Positions 25,123 to 34,352 of a stretch of DNA of 64,000 nt are shown here, piece by piece. The first letter of the stretch is position 1; every line of letters starts with the position of its first letter. The stretch lies in NCBI RefSeq assembly GCF_000407185.1, contig NZ_KE136481.1, positions 451,136 through 515,135 on the forward strand, read 5' to 3'. Below the pieces are notes generated by a model, which saw only the letters and a program-made list of their open reading frames with translations, made no database searches and was not told where the DNA came from. Position numbers and translations under genes: made by a program. The stretch comes from Enterococcus malodoratus ATCC 43197. Its GTDB lineage: Bacteria; Bacillota; Bacilli; Lactobacillales; Enterococcaceae.

Positions 25123-25145
25123 AAGACATCAACTTGTGATGTCTT
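25123..25145. terminator. Intrinsic terminator near the right end of the conjugative element
   Basis: A perfect 9-bp stem, AAGACATCA / TGATGTCTT, with 5-nt loop ACTTG. On the minus strand the stem is followed by TTTTTATTTGC, so it would stop transcription entering the element from the chromosome side. Confidence 0.65.
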
Positions 25146-25231
25146 AGAAATTACTTATTCGTTATTAAATGAAATTCGAACTACGTTACATTCTTATAAA
25201 GAAACTTACTTAATATATACTCAAACAGGAT

Positions 25232-25303
25232 TTAGCGTGTCCATCCATGCTGTTAATAGTAAACGCTAATTGCATGGGACAAAATATGGGACAGTTTGGG
25301 ACA
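25232..25303. other. att-like end of the conjugative element: inverted repeat plus three TGGGACA repeats
   Basis: A perfect 7-bp inverted repeat TTAGCGT (25232-25238) / ACGCTAA (25263-25269) is followed by TGGGACA at 25275, 25287 and 25297, spaced 12 and 10 bp. Short tandem arms beside an inverted core are what tyrosine integrases of ICEs and phages use. It is also the last element-like sequence before chromosomal genes. The integrase gene is not in the window, so the core cannot be verified. Confidence 0.5.
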
Positions 25304-25761
25304 TTCATATAAAACTATGAACAATATGATTTCCAACTTTAAAAAAATATTAATTTTATCATTCATTATAAATAACACAAAAAATATACGTTTTCACTGT
25401 TATCACAATGATGGGAGAAAGAAATATTACATATATTTTATAAATCAATATCTAAAATTTAGTAAACTACTTTTTGTCAGAAGGAAACCATTGAATAGTC
25501 ATATATGTATTTCCTCCTTAAAGAAAAAAGTGCTTTTATGGGTTAACTAGTAAAAGTTCGTTTTACAAAATGGACATCATCAGTCAATGACCTTGTAAAA
25601 TAACGAAATTTAATCAACACTTATTTGGTATTCTAAACTATCTTTTACTTCTAGTACCTTATTATTCCTTTTCCACACGTTATTGTATCATAATTAACTT
25701 TTGTGTGTACCACTCTGCGAAACGTTTTTTTATAAACTTGACTCAGTTTTCTTTAACATAT
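25304..25761. other. AT-rich intergenic region, element/chromosome junction
   Basis: No credible gene: an 84-codon plus-strand frame at 25296-25550 is AT-rich, Lys/Ile/Asn/Phe-biased and lacks a ribosome site. The stretch around 25561-25604 contains an inverted repeat TTTTACAA / TTGTAAAA. The join between element and chromosome probably lies in or just left of this region. Confidence 0.5.
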
Positions 25762-25767
25762 AAAAAA

Positions 25768-25805
25768 AGCAATCACAAATTTTTTCCCTGAATTCTGTGA
25801 TTGCT
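25768..25805 (-). terminator. Terminator of the C45-type hydrolase gene
   Basis: Stem AGCAATCACA (25768-25777) / TGTGATTGCT (25796-25805), followed on the minus strand by seven T. It ends the first chromosomal transcript next to the element. Confidence 0.85.
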
Positions 25806-25821
25806 TCCGTATTCATTTTTA

Positions 25822-26835
25822 CTATTGATTAAAGATAAATCTAGTATCTTTCTTATACTTCTTTCGTGAGGGATTTCCTTCACAACGATAGGCTTGATCA
25901 TTTTTCAAATCATAAATTGCGGACCAAACAGTGTCTTTTCCCGTCTTACGGTCATATTGACATATAAAACCAAACTCGCCACCCAATAATTGTTTCGCCT
26001 CTGACACGCCCATAGACTGAGAATGAGCATTCAAATAACTGTCCAGTGTTTCATAACGTTCTTCCGCAAACCAATCATCCTCCAATGATATCTTATGAGA
26101 ATTCACTTTCGGTAAATGAAAGCTGTTTGTGGCACATAGATAGCCATCTCCATTTAAAGAAGAATACACCAATTTTTCATTCGTGAATTCAACCAAATAA
26201 GCTGCCCCCGAAGAATCAGCCATTACTAATGTACCGGCCGAACAACGTGGAATTTTTCCAAGTAAATCGATCGCTTCTGCTACAGTTCGGCATTTTTCTA
26301 GCAACATTCTCAGTATTAGACCAACATTCATTCCGGGTTTTATCGAATCAGGGAAAACGGAGGTAAGAGCAATAGCAAACCCCCATTGGTTAATCCCATC
26401 TTCCATTTCCACAAATGCCGTCGTATTTCCTGAAAAAGCGTAAGATTCAGTTGCTTTGAATGAATATAGACAATTCATATATAATTTTTCGATAGCCGTC
26501 AAAAAGTCACTATTTCGTCCGAGTAAAAAGGCTCGTTCATTTTTTACAATGAAACTTGAACAATTTGTGACTCTGACAAGTGCATACATTGGAAAAAGAA
26601 TGGTATATAGAGATTCTGAGTCAACTTTTTGACCATCCGCAATACCATTTATCTCATCGATAACTTCCGGAAAAAAATCTTCATAGTAAGGTAAACAGGC
26701 TTTGGAAAAATCCCTCATCTCCTGGGTTATTTCAAAAGGGATATTGTCAAGCAGACATTTACCATTCTTTTTTATTAGTTCTCCCCATCTCTTGCCTATT
26801 TCGTAGTGAGTGCCATTAAATCGCGCATGATACAT
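25822..26835 (-). CDS. C45-family autoproteolytic acyltransferase/hydrolase
   Basis: 337 residues from ATG 26835, which has GAAGGAG upstream; a longer frame to 26982 overlaps the lepB terminator. The N-terminal-nucleophile Cys lies in VTNCSSFIV (about residue 92). Further conserved pieces are FLLGRNSDF, a GFAIALTSVF segment and LVMADSSGAAYLVEF. Family knowledge: members mature by self-cleavage before the Cys and act on amide bonds, from penicillin acylation to bile-salt-hydrolase-like reactions; the substrate here is unknown. It is monocistronic and immediately borders the conjugative element. Confidence 0.8.
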   Translation of the reverse strand: MYHARFNGTHYEIGKRWGELIKKNGKCLLDNIPFEITQEMRDFSKACLPYYEDFFPEVIDEINGIADGQKVDSESLYTILFPMYALVRVTNCSSFIVKNERAFLLGRNSDFLTAIEKLYMNCLYSFKATESYAFSGNTTAFVEMEDGINQWGFAIALTSVFPDSIKPGMNVGLILRMLLEKCRTVAEAIDLLGKIPRCSAGTLVMADSSGAAYLVEFTNEKLVYSSLNGDGYLCATNSFHLPKVNSHKISLEDDWFAEERYETLDSYLNAHSQSMGVSEAKQLLGGEFGFICQYDRKTGKDTVWSAIYDLKNDQAYRCEGNPSRKKYKKDTRFIFNQ

Positions 26836-26963
26836 ATCTTTTTCTCCTTCATAATTGATTAGGAGTCGACTTCCTACCTCAAGAGTACCGTAATAAAAAT
26901 TTAACTGCAATTGAATAAAATGAGAACTTTTCTCAATTTTTTTTCTTTTATTTTGAACAAAGA

Positions 26964-26988
26964 AAAAGGATGGGAATCCCATCCTTTT
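26964..26988. terminator. Bidirectional terminator overlapping the lepB stop
   Basis: A 12-bp stem AAAAGGATGGGA / TCCCATCCTTTT with a single-base loop region. On the minus strand it is followed by TTTCTTTG, so it ends the lepB transcript. Confidence 0.85.
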
Positions 26989-27535
26989 ATGAAATAATTT
27001 TTATATGTGTTAACGGATAGTAAACCGCTTGTGCTTTACCTAAGATGTCCTTACTCTGAACAGTACCGAAAGAACGGCTATCCTTTGATATTCGTCGATT
27101 ATCCCCTAAAACAAAATACTCATTTTTAGGTAACCGTCCTTCGCCGATCAATTCGTTTAATTGAAAATCAGTTGTGTATGGAGAAACTTGATGATCATGA
27201 CTTCGATTATTCGTGAGAAAGGACTCTGTAAGCTTATCACCATTAATATACAATTGATCCTTTTCATAACGGATTTCATCACCCGGTAGTCCTATTACGC
27301 GTTTGATATAGATCGTGCCATCAGGTTGTTGGAAAACGATAACATCAAAACGTTTGACCTTGCTAAATTTTTCCATCAAGATCATATCCCCTTGCGTTAG
27401 GGTTTGGTCCATTGAATTTCCAGTTACGGGTACAGGGATCAATAAAAAGCCCCGGATGACCACACCAACAAAGAGGGAAATCAACAAATATTTAACACCT
27501 AACCATAAATGACCCTTTGTCAGCAAGTTTTTCAA
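26987..27535 (-). CDS. lepB: Signal peptidase I
   Basis: 182 residues from a TTG start at 27535 with GGAGGG upstream. One N-terminal membrane segment (about 14-34) is followed by the catalytic Ser in TGNSMDQTL and the catalytic Lys in YIKRVIGLPGDE, then GDNRRISKDSR. All S26 landmarks are present. It removes signal peptides from secreted proteins on the outer membrane face. It follows the Ctp protease gene by 42 bp, so the two may share a transcript. Confidence 0.95.
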   Translation of the reverse strand: MKNLLTKGHLWLGVKYLLISLFVGVVIRGFLLIPVPVTGNSMDQTLTQGDMILMEKFSKVKRFDVIVFQQPDGTIYIKRVIGLPGDEIRYEKDQLYINGDKLTESFLTNNRSHDHQVSPYTTDFQLNELIGEGRLPKNEYFVLGDNRRISKDSRSFGTVQSKDILGKAQAVYYPLTHIKIIS

Positions 27536-27577
27536 TGACTTCCCTCCTCGCTATCAAGAAAACGGAGCTCAACTCTA

Positions 27578-29029
27578 CTACTTATTTTTCAATGTCTCAA
27601 TAGCTTTAGCATATGCGACATCATTTGTTTTGACCAGTTTAAACACTTTTTCTTGTAAAACATCTACTGTTTTAACGTCTAACGCACCTGTTGCTGATAA
27701 ATTATTCTCTGTCTGAATCTCAGTTACGGCATCTCTAGTCGCTTCATTGAATAAACTTCCTTCGGTTGGATATCCCAGTGCCTTTAGCATCGTATTAATA
27801 TTCTTGATTGCATCTCCAGAATCACCAATACGCCAGTTAGACTGTTTTGAGATAGGAGGCAATTTAGCATACTCAGGATAATCAGCTTCAATCGTCGGCG
27901 TAACGCCCTTGCCCTCGACTGATGAGCCATCTGGAGCAAACCATTTCATAATCGTTAACTGGATATAATTATCTTTTCCAATCGGACTAATACTCTGAAC
28001 GCTGCCTTTACCAAAGGTATTAACACCAATGATTGGGTAGTTCTTATTTTTGACTGCTGCTGCCAAAAGTTCTGCCCCATAAGAGCTCTCTTGATCCACT
28101 AAAAATACTGTGGGTTCCTTAACCTTAAAGCCTTGGTCAATTTTTTTCCCGGCTTTATCAATTGAGATGACTTTTTTGTTATTTGAAAATTGCGCAATCG
28201 TATCTCCATTTTCTAGAAAATAACTAGCAACTCGTTCCGCCTCAGCCATCAAACCACCCGAATTTTGACGTAAATCAATTACAAATGATTTAGCGCCCTC
28301 TTTACGTAATTGCTCGATAATCGTTCGAAACTCTAGTGCTGTCGTCTCACGGAAATTGTCAATTTGGATTGAACCAATTGACTTATCTTTCGAATCAAGA
28401 GCTCCCTTAACGGTGTCCTCCGGAACGACATCTCGCTCAATTGAAACTTCAAATTGCTCGTTGTCCCTTTGAATCAATAATTTGACTTGTGTCCCTTTTT
28501 TTCCGCGTATCATATTTGCCACTTGATCAATCGACTTATCTTGTGTTTTTTGACCATCCACTTCTAAGATAATATCCTTGGCCTTCAATTTAGCTTTTTC
28601 GGCCGGAGAATTTTTGACAGGAACACGATCAATCACTGGTAAGCGATTTTCGAGTTGAAGATTTGCTCCAATCCCCTCAAAACTTCCAGCCACTTTTGCA
28701 TTTAGATCTTTGGTTTCTTTTGCTGTTAGAAATTCAGATTCAGGATCTTGAAGAGATTCAGTCATTCCCTTTAAAGCACCTTGAATCAACTGTTCCTTAT
28801 CAACTTTATCCACGTAATTTGTGCTGATTAAATCATACAAATCTTGGACATCATCTAGATCGTTCCTTGTAATTTTAACAACCGAATCATTATCCATCGC
28901 TTGCTTTTGTTCAATAAAATGAGTTACTACCGCGGTAATCACGACAGTACATACGATCGATATTAAAAAAATCGATACTGGTAACGTTTTTTTTTGCAAG
29001 GCGCATTTTCCTTTCACCCTTTTTTTCAT
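27578..29029 (-). CDS. ctpA: Carboxy-terminal processing protease (S41) with PDZ and peptidoglycan-binding domains
   Basis: 483 residues: N-terminal membrane anchor (about 18-38), PDZ domain (about 115-200, GIGANLQLENRLPVI), S41 catalytic domain with Ser in DQESSYGAEL and Lys in FGKGSVQSI, then a C-terminal peptidoglycan-binding domain (about 395-465). An extracytoplasmic membrane protease that trims or degrades exported proteins. The GTG/ATG region starts with a basic segment. Terminator 29046-29079 precedes it. Confidence 0.92.
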   Translation of the reverse strand: MKKRVKGKCALQKKTLPVSIFLISIVCTVVITAVVTHFIEQKQAMDNDSVVKITRNDLDDVQDLYDLISTNYVDKVDKEQLIQGALKGMTESLQDPESEFLTAKETKDLNAKVAGSFEGIGANLQLENRLPVIDRVPVKNSPAEKAKLKAKDIILEVDGQKTQDKSIDQVANMIRGKKGTQVKLLIQRDNEQFEVSIERDVVPEDTVKGALDSKDKSIGSIQIDNFRETTALEFRTIIEQLRKEGAKSFVIDLRQNSGGLMAEAERVASYFLENGDTIAQFSNNKKVISIDKAGKKIDQGFKVKEPTVFLVDQESSYGAELLAAAVKNKNYPIIGVNTFGKGSVQSISPIGKDNYIQLTIMKWFAPDGSSVEGKGVTPTIEADYPEYAKLPPISKQSNWRIGDSGDAIKNINTMLKALGYPTEGSLFNEATRDAVTEIQTENNLSATGALDVKTVDVLQEKVFKLVKTNDVAYAKAIETLKNK

Positions 29030-29045
29030 GATAGCACGCTAGAAA

Positions 29046-29079
29046 AAAAAGGAAAAGCTTTCCACGACTTTTCCTTTTT
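29046..29079 (-). terminator. Terminator of the ypmR-ypmS-yozE group
   Basis: A 12-bp stem AAAAAGGAAAAG / CTTTTCCTTTTT with a 10-nt loop and T-rich flank on the minus strand. It lies right after the yozE stop. Confidence 0.85.
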
Positions 29080-29081
29080 AA

Positions 29082-29303
29082 TTATTTATTGTTTTCTAAA
29101 TATTTATCCCAAACTTGATCAAAAAGATCCATCGAGTCTAAATAGTCGACACTCAATTCTAAGTAATCCGTAATCTCATGATAATCCTCCGATTGTTTAG
29201 GAAACATGATGTCTTTTGCGACTGATCCAGCAAATGCTTCAACAGGATCATGGGGATTATGACCACGCTGTGTCAAAATATAATGATAAAAACTTCTTCT
29301 CAT
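29082..29303 (-). CDS. yozE: YozE/UPF0346 family protein
   Basis: 73 residues from ATG 29303, which has GAGGTG upstream; the longer frame lacks a ribosome site. MRRSFYHYILTQRG, then FAGSVAKDIMFPKQSEDYHEI, matches the UPF0346 family, a small SAM-like helical fold of unknown function common in Firmicutes. It follows ypmS by 35 bp. Confidence 0.85.
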   Translation of the reverse strand: MRRSFYHYILTQRGHNPHDPVEAFAGSVAKDIMFPKQSEDYHEITDYLELSVDYLDSMDLFDQVWDKYLENNK

Positions 29304-29338
29304 TTTTTCACCTCGATGATTACCATTGTTTCTTTTGA

Positions 29339-30004
29339 TCAATCATCCGCCTTCTTTTCTTTTGGTAGATATAAACTAAATTGGATATCATCACCGACAA
29401 GATCGATGTGATTTGCTTTGATAAACATTCCGTTATTCAATTTGAACTCATTCAACTTCAAAACAATTGTTTGTTCTTCTGGATCAATGGCTACCCATTT
29501 AGGAAACTTATAACCACGTTTAACGGTCGCCATGACTTGACTTACAGGCAAGTTTAACGAACCAATTGACAAATCACGAGCTTTTAATTGAACATTGCCA
29601 TTATCCATAACATACGGATCAAAGTAAAGATAAAAATCGACCTTGGCACCTAAAATTTTGAACTCACCTTTAAGCATCGCTTGGTTTTCTAAATAGAATT
29701 CATATTTAACATCCGATCCTTTTTGTAAGTCATTCAAAAAGTATGCCATCACAGTGTTCAATTTTTTCTTATTTGTATTCATTGAGAGCACAGGAGAACC
29801 TTTTGGTACCGTTGTTTCACTACTTGGCGGAAGATTCGTTTCACGAGCCGTAAAAATTCGTACCGTTGAAAAGATGACTCCACCTAAAATTATGCCTATC
29901 AAAACCAGAAAAGCAATTTTCCAACCATTGACTTTCTTCTTCACTTTGTTCGTTCTGCTAGATTCTTCTTTTTTTGTTTCTTTGTTTTCTTCCTTTTCTG
30001 CCAT
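29339..30004 (-). CDS. ypmS: YpmS family (DUF2140) membrane-anchored protein
   Basis: 221 residues from ATG 30004 with AAGGAG upstream; this ATG shares one base with the stop of the lipase gene. A charged N-terminus and one membrane segment (about 26-47) are followed by an extracytoplasmic beta-rich domain. In Bacillus the same neighbours (YpmR lipase, YpmS) occur together. Function not established; a role at the cell surface is inferred from topology. Confidence 0.85.
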   Translation of the reverse strand: MAEKEENKETKKEESSRTNKVKKKVNGWKIAFLVLIGIILGGVIFSTVRIFTARETNLPPSSETTVPKGSPVLSMNTNKKKLNTVMAYFLNDLQKGSDVKYEFYLENQAMLKGEFKILGAKVDFYLYFDPYVMDNGNVQLKARDLSIGSLNLPVSQVMATVKRGYKFPKWVAIDPEEQTIVLKLNEFKLNNGMFIKANHIDLVGDDIQFSLYLPKEKKADD

Positions 30005-30855
30005 TAATTGTTCTCCTTTGTTAACCATAAATCCTTTGTATCCACAATTTTTTCTTGAATCGCCGTAGCCATCAATTGATAACCTAAGTTATTCGGATGA
30101 AAATTATCTTCGTCATATAACGCGTTGTTCTTCACTTCAGCGCTTGAGCTTTCGCCTGTTTTTTGACTATCCTTCGTTGCGATGCCTTTATATAATAAAT
30201 CATTTACTGGAACAAAAAAGCAATTTTTCGTTTCTTTGGCTAAACCTTTTGTCTCATCATTCCAATTATCAACAACAGTCTGCATCGCTTTGATGTCTGG
30301 AAAATTCAAATAATACGGATTATAGATACCGACAATATAAATCGGTGCTTTCGAGTTCAATTCCCGCATCTCAGATAAAATATCCTGAACTTGCTTTCCA
30401 TATTTTTTAATCGAACGATCAAATTGTTTCGCAGTCTTCGCAGTCAGATTTTTTTGAAACGCTTGAAAAAGATCGTTGCCTCCAACCGTCATAGTAATAA
30501 TATCAGCACTGGCTAAACTATTTCTCAGGTCGGAATCCTTTTTCACCCGTTTTAAAATTTGATCACTGCGTTCACCAGAAACACCGTAATTATCTTTCTC
30601 AACAGAAGTCAGCTCGTATTTTTGTTGTAAAGCGTCAGCGACTAATGGCACATATCCGCCACGTTTCGTCTCATCACCGACCCCTTCAGTCAATGAATCT
30701 CCCACTGCTACAAAGTGAACGGATTTCTTGTAATTCTGACTATCATCTCTAACAACGTGAATACGTGAATCAGCTTTAGGGATTGTCAGAAAAAGGATTA
30801 GTAATGTTGCTACAGCCGCAGCTAGTGGAATCAATATCGTTGAAAATCGTTTCAT
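30004..30855 (-). CDS. ypmR: SGNH/GDSL-type acylhydrolase (YpmR-like)
   Basis: 283 residues. An N-terminal membrane anchor (about 6-24) precedes the SGNH motifs: block I VAVGDSLTEGVGD, Gly in YGVSGERS, Asn in TVGGNDLF, and block V DNFHPNNLGY with the catalytic Asp/His. Lipase or esterase activity at the cell surface is likely; the substrate is unknown. It overlaps ypmS by one base, so translation is coupled. In-frame ATG 30855 has AAGGAG upstream. Confidence 0.9.
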   Translation of the reverse strand: MKRFSTILIPLAAAVATLLILFLTIPKADSRIHVVRDDSQNYKKSVHFVAVGDSLTEGVGDETKRGGYVPLVADALQQKYELTSVEKDNYGVSGERSDQILKRVKKDSDLRNSLASADIITMTVGGNDLFQAFQKNLTAKTAKQFDRSIKKYGKQVQDILSEMRELNSKAPIYIVGIYNPYYLNFPDIKAMQTVVDNWNDETKGLAKETKNCFFVPVNDLLYKGIATKDSQKTGESSSAEVKNNALYDEDNFHPNNLGYQLMATAIQEKIVDTKDLWLTKENN

Positions 30856-30879
30856 TCATTTACTCCTTTGTAAAAAAAG

Positions 30880-30897
30880 GCCTCTATTGCTAGAGGC
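30880..30897 (-). terminator. Terminator of degV
   Basis: The minus-strand reading has stem GCCTCTA / TAGAGGC with a 4-nt loop and a T7 tract. It lies 9 bp after the degV stop. Confidence 0.85.
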
Positions 30898-30905
30898 AGG
30901 TTCAA

Positions 30906-31745
30906 CTAATCTGTGTAATACATAATCGCAAAAGCTCCAGGTCCCGTATGTGTGGCAACGATTGGGTTAGTATGCAAAACCGGAATGTGCATATCGGGAA
31001 ACATTTCCTGCAACGCTTGTTTCGCTTCATCAATAAAATCCAGCTTACCAGCGTAAGAAATTCCTATTTGCTTCACATTAACCTTTGATACCTCATCTAT
31101 GAATGAAGAAAACCATTTACTGAAAGTTTTCTTTCCACGACCTTTAGTGATTGGCAAAAGCTCTCCATTTTCGAGTTCCATTACTACACGCATATTAAGT
31201 ACACTGGAAATTACTCCTGCTACTCTACTAATGCGTCCACCTTTAGCCAAATTATCAAGTGAAGAGATCCCGATAAACAATTTGCTGTGATCTTTTACTC
31301 GCTCTACACCTAATAATACTTCATCAAGAGTAGCTCCTGATTGAGCCAATTTTGCAGCTTCAATGACTTGAAAGGCTTGCGATTGATCAATAAATCCGCA
31401 GTCAATTACTGTTACATCACTGCTGCTTAAAAACGTAGCTTGCCGAGCGGCTTCTGCTGTACCACTTAATGTATGAGACATGTGGATCGAAACAATTGGA
31501 CTTCCATCTTTTCCTAGCTCATCATAAAGCTCTGCAAAATATCCTATTGGCGGTTGGCTCGTTTTTGGTAGATTTTTGGCCTGTGCCATCATCTCCATAA
31601 ATCTCTCTCCGGTCAACTCATCATCATCAGGATAAACAACATCATCGATCATCACAGATAATGGGATAACCGTAATATTTAATTCATCTCGCACTGATTT
31701 TTCAATCGTACAGGAAGAGTCGGTTACAATTTTAACATTTGGCAT
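30906..31745 (-). CDS. DegV family fatty-acid-binding protein
   Basis: 279 residues from ATG 31745 with AAGGA upstream. Begins VKIVTDSSC, then TSQPPIGYFAELYDEL, SIHMSHTLSGTAEAAR and the C-terminal HTGPGAFAIMYYTD: the DegV signatures. Family knowledge: DegV/FakB-type proteins bind acyl chains, and FakB partners present fatty acids to the FakA kinase. Which of several paralogues this is cannot be told. Monocistronic, between folA and ypmR. Confidence 0.88.
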   Translation of the reverse strand: MPNVKIVTDSSCTIEKSVRDELNITVIPLSVMIDDVVYPDDDELTGERFMEMMAQAKNLPKTSQPPIGYFAELYDELGKDGSPIVSIHMSHTLSGTAEAARQATFLSSSDVTVIDCGFIDQSQAFQVIEAAKLAQSGATLDEVLLGVERVKDHSKLFIGISSLDNLAKGGRISRVAGVISSVLNMRVVMELENGELLPITKGRGKKTFSKWFSSFIDEVSKVNVKQIGISYAGKLDFIDEAKQALQEMFPDMHIPVLHTNPIVATHTGPGAFAIMYYTD

Positions 31746-31855
31746 TCTGATCCTTCTTTCCATACCTAGTTTCAAATTAATTTCAGTATATCAAAACTGA
31801 TGAAATAAATCATTCTTGAAACTATTTCTTTATAAATCTTGAAAAAACCGTGTCA

Positions 31856-32350
31856 CTAGGACCCGGCTCTTTCATATGTTTCAAAATAATAACGATAAGG
31901 ATTTTTTTCATCTCTCTGACCCTGTTTTCGCTCAGTTAACTGCCACTTATTCCAAAGCATCAAAGGAAAATAGGCATCCCCTTCAAAACTGGCCTCAATA
32001 AACGTTCGATATATTTTTTCACAGTATGGCAAAAACTCCGTATAAATTGCGGCCCCTCCAGCAATGAAAGTCTCTCCGCCATTATTCTTATCGTAATCAA
32101 TCACTTCTTCTAAAGAATGCATAACTAAGACATTCGACGCTTGATATCCTGAGTCTCGGGTTAATACAATCGTTTGACGGTTCGGTAATGGACGCCCGCC
32201 CATTCCTTCAAATGTTTTTCTTCCCATCACTAAAGTATGATTGGTCGTTGCCTCTTTAAAAAAGCGTAAATCATTTGGTAAATGCCAAGGCAGTCGATTG
32301 TTTTTACCAATTAAACCATTTTTGTCTTGCGCCCAAATCGCTATAAGCAT
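31856..32350 (-). CDS. folA: Dihydrofolate reductase
   Basis: 164 residues. LIAIWAQDKNGLIGKNNRLPWHLPNDLRFF carries the N-terminal folate site including the catalytic Asp region. VMGRKTFEGMG binds NADPH, and FIAGGAAIYTEFLP and YFPLM follow. Complete and of chromosomal type, not a mobile trimethoprim-resistance variant as far as motif reading goes. A thymidylate synthase gene, often next to folA in related genera, is not adjacent here. Confidence 0.95.
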   Translation of the reverse strand: MLIAIWAQDKNGLIGKNNRLPWHLPNDLRFFKEATTNHTLVMGRKTFEGMGGRPLPNRQTIVLTRDSGYQASNVLVMHSLEEVIDYDKNNGGETFIAGGAAIYTEFLPYCEKIYRTFIEASFEGDAYFPLMLWNKWQLTERKQGQRDEKNPYRYYFETYERAGS

Positions 32351-32436
32351 GCCATTCCTCCTCGTTCATATTCATTCACTTGTTTTCAATCAACAAAAGA
32401 ATAATGTTTTCTATACTTGTCAAATAATAGTCTAAA

Positions 32437-34311
32437 TTAATTATCCTCAATAAGCTCGCTTAAATATTCCCAACGAGACATTTTTTCTTCTAATGATTGT
32501 TCAGTTTGATCAATTTCTTTTTGCAAATCTTGCAGTTTCGTAAAATCGTCTCCTTGATGGTTCATCGCTTCTGTCAGCTCATCGATGTTCTTCTCTAACA
32601 AGGCAATATCATCCTCAATAGTTTCCCACTCTTTTTGTTCTTTATATGAAAGTTTTTTCTTTCGTTCCTTTGGCTGCGGCTTCACTTTACTAACTTTTTC
32701 TTCTTTTACTGGAGCCTGTTGTTCCAAGAAATCCACGATAGAACCAAAATAGGAAGTAATCATGCCATTTCCTTCAAAAATCAATAATTTTTCCGCTACT
32801 TTATCTAAGAAATAACGATCATGAGAAACGGTAATCACAGCTCCAGAAAACTCTTGTAAATAATCCTCTAAGACTGTCAACGTAGCAATGTCTAAATCGT
32901 TTGTCGGCTCATCCAATAGAAGAACATTAGGCTGTTGAATCAGTAATTTTAATAAATAAAGGCGTCTCTTCTCTCCACCAGATAATTTCCCGATCAAACT
33001 ACCATGCATAAAGCGTGGAAACAAGAAACGTTCTAGTATTTCAGCGACACTTATTTGTGAACCGTCTCGTTGCTTCACTTCCTCGGCAGCTTCTTGCAAA
33101 TATGCAATCATCCGTTTGTTAGGATCTAAGGTTTCGTTTTGTTGAGTATAATAAGCTAAGCGAACTGTTTCGCCCATTTCGATCACTCCATTATCTAATG
33201 GAAGTCGACCGGCTAAAATGTTCAATAAAGTTGATTTTCCTGCACCGTTTTTTCCAGTGATTCCTAAACGTTCTTTTGACTGAACTAGAAGATCAAAATT
33301 TTCTAAAATAGTTTTTCCTGCAATCGCGTAGCTGGCTTGCTTAAGCTCCAAAACCTTTTTCCCTAGACGAGTTGTAGCAATGTTCATCTCCAACTGACCA
33401 TCCGTTTTGACTTGGTGAAGATTATCTTTTAAATCCTCAAAACGATTGATTCGTGCTTGTTGTTTAGTCGTTCGAGCCTTAGCTCCAGCTCGCATCCAGG
33501 CCAACTCTTGTTTATAGAGTTGTTTTCTTTTCCCCTCTTGCTCGCCAGCAATACGATCTCGCTCAGCTTTTTCAACTAAATAGGCTTCATAATTTCCTTG
33601 ATATTCATATAATTTTCCAAAAGAAAGTTCAAAAATACGATTGGTTACTCGATCCAAAAAATAGCGATCATGAGTGACCATTAATAGTGAGCCTGTATAA
33701 CTTTTCAAATAGCTTTCTAACCATTGAATTGCATCGTAATCCAAATGGTTCGTTGGTTCATCCAATAATAATAAATCTGGTGCATCAATCAATACTTGTG
33801 CTAATGCCACACGCTTAATTTGTCCACCGGAAAGCTCATCGATTCTTTTATCCAGCGTATCGATTCCTAATTTATTTAAAATTGCCTTAGCCTCGCTATC
33901 AGCCGTCCAGGCGTCTTGTTTATTCATCGCTTCCTCAGCTACCGTAAACCGCCGTTGTGATTCTGCATTATTATCATTCGACAACTCTAATAAGGCCTTC
34001 TCGTAGTTACGTACTGTCTGCATTAATGGATTATCTCCTTGAAATACTGCGTCCAAAACCAATAAATCTGCAGAGAAAATCTGTTCTTGTGCCAAATAGC
34101 CAATTCGATAATCACTAGCTTTCTCAATTGCAGAAACATCTCCATCACCGCTATCTTGACCAGCTAAAATAGTAAGCAAGCTAGATTTCCCAGTACCATT
34201 GACCCCAATCAAGCCAATCCGATCCTTTTCATGAATTAAAAAGGAAATACGATCAAATAATGTTTTATCACCAAATGTTTTATAAAGTTCTGTAACTTTC
34301 AATTCTTTCAT
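32437..34311 (-). CDS. ABC-F ATPase, Uup-like
   Basis: 624 residues, two ABC domains with Walker A GVNGTGKSSLL and GKNGAGKSTLL, signatures LSGGQIKR and LSGGEKRR and Walker B LLLLDEPTNHLD and LLLDEPTNDLD. The C-terminal ~75 residues are a basic coiled coil like the Uup DNA/ribosome-binding tail. No membrane segments. Family knowledge: ABC-F proteins act on the ribosome or nucleic acid, not in transport. The tail favours Uup over antibiotic-resistance ABC-F types, though a protective role is not excluded. Confidence 0.9.
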   Translation of the reverse strand: MKELKVTELYKTFGDKTLFDRISFLIHEKDRIGLIGVNGTGKSSLLTILAGQDSGDGDVSAIEKASDYRIGYLAQEQIFSADLLVLDAVFQGDNPLMQTVRNYEKALLELSNDNNAESQRRFTVAEEAMNKQDAWTADSEAKAILNKLGIDTLDKRIDELSGGQIKRVALAQVLIDAPDLLLLDEPTNHLDYDAIQWLESYLKSYTGSLLMVTHDRYFLDRVTNRIFELSFGKLYEYQGNYEAYLVEKAERDRIAGEQEGKRKQLYKQELAWMRAGAKARTTKQQARINRFEDLKDNLHQVKTDGQLEMNIATTRLGKKVLELKQASYAIAGKTILENFDLLVQSKERLGITGKNGAGKSTLLNILAGRLPLDNGVIEMGETVRLAYYTQQNETLDPNKRMIAYLQEAAEEVKQRDGSQISVAEILERFLFPRFMHGSLIGKLSGGEKRRLYLLKLLIQQPNVLLLDEPTNDLDIATLTVLEDYLQEFSGAVITVSHDRYFLDKVAEKLLIFEGNGMITSYFGSIVDFLEQQAPVKEEKVSKVKPQPKERKKKLSYKEQKEWETIEDDIALLEKNIDELTEAMNHQGDDFTKLQDLQKEIDQTEQSLEEKMSRWEYLSELIEDN

Positions 34312-34352
34312 CTTGAACCATCCTCAAATTTCTCTACGTCATTGTATCAAAA

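Noticed and set aside
25275-25303. TGGGACA triplet as CRISPR-like repeats
   Set aside because: Units are only 7 bp and closely spaced; an integrase arm site fits better.
25296-25550. Plus-strand frame of 84 codons at the element end
   Set aside because: AT-rich codon use, no ribosome site and no recognisable domain.
31856-32350. Mobile trimethoprim-resistance dfr gene
   Set aside because: It sits in chromosomal context between degV and an ABC-F gene, with no mobile-element flanks and ordinary folate-site motifs.
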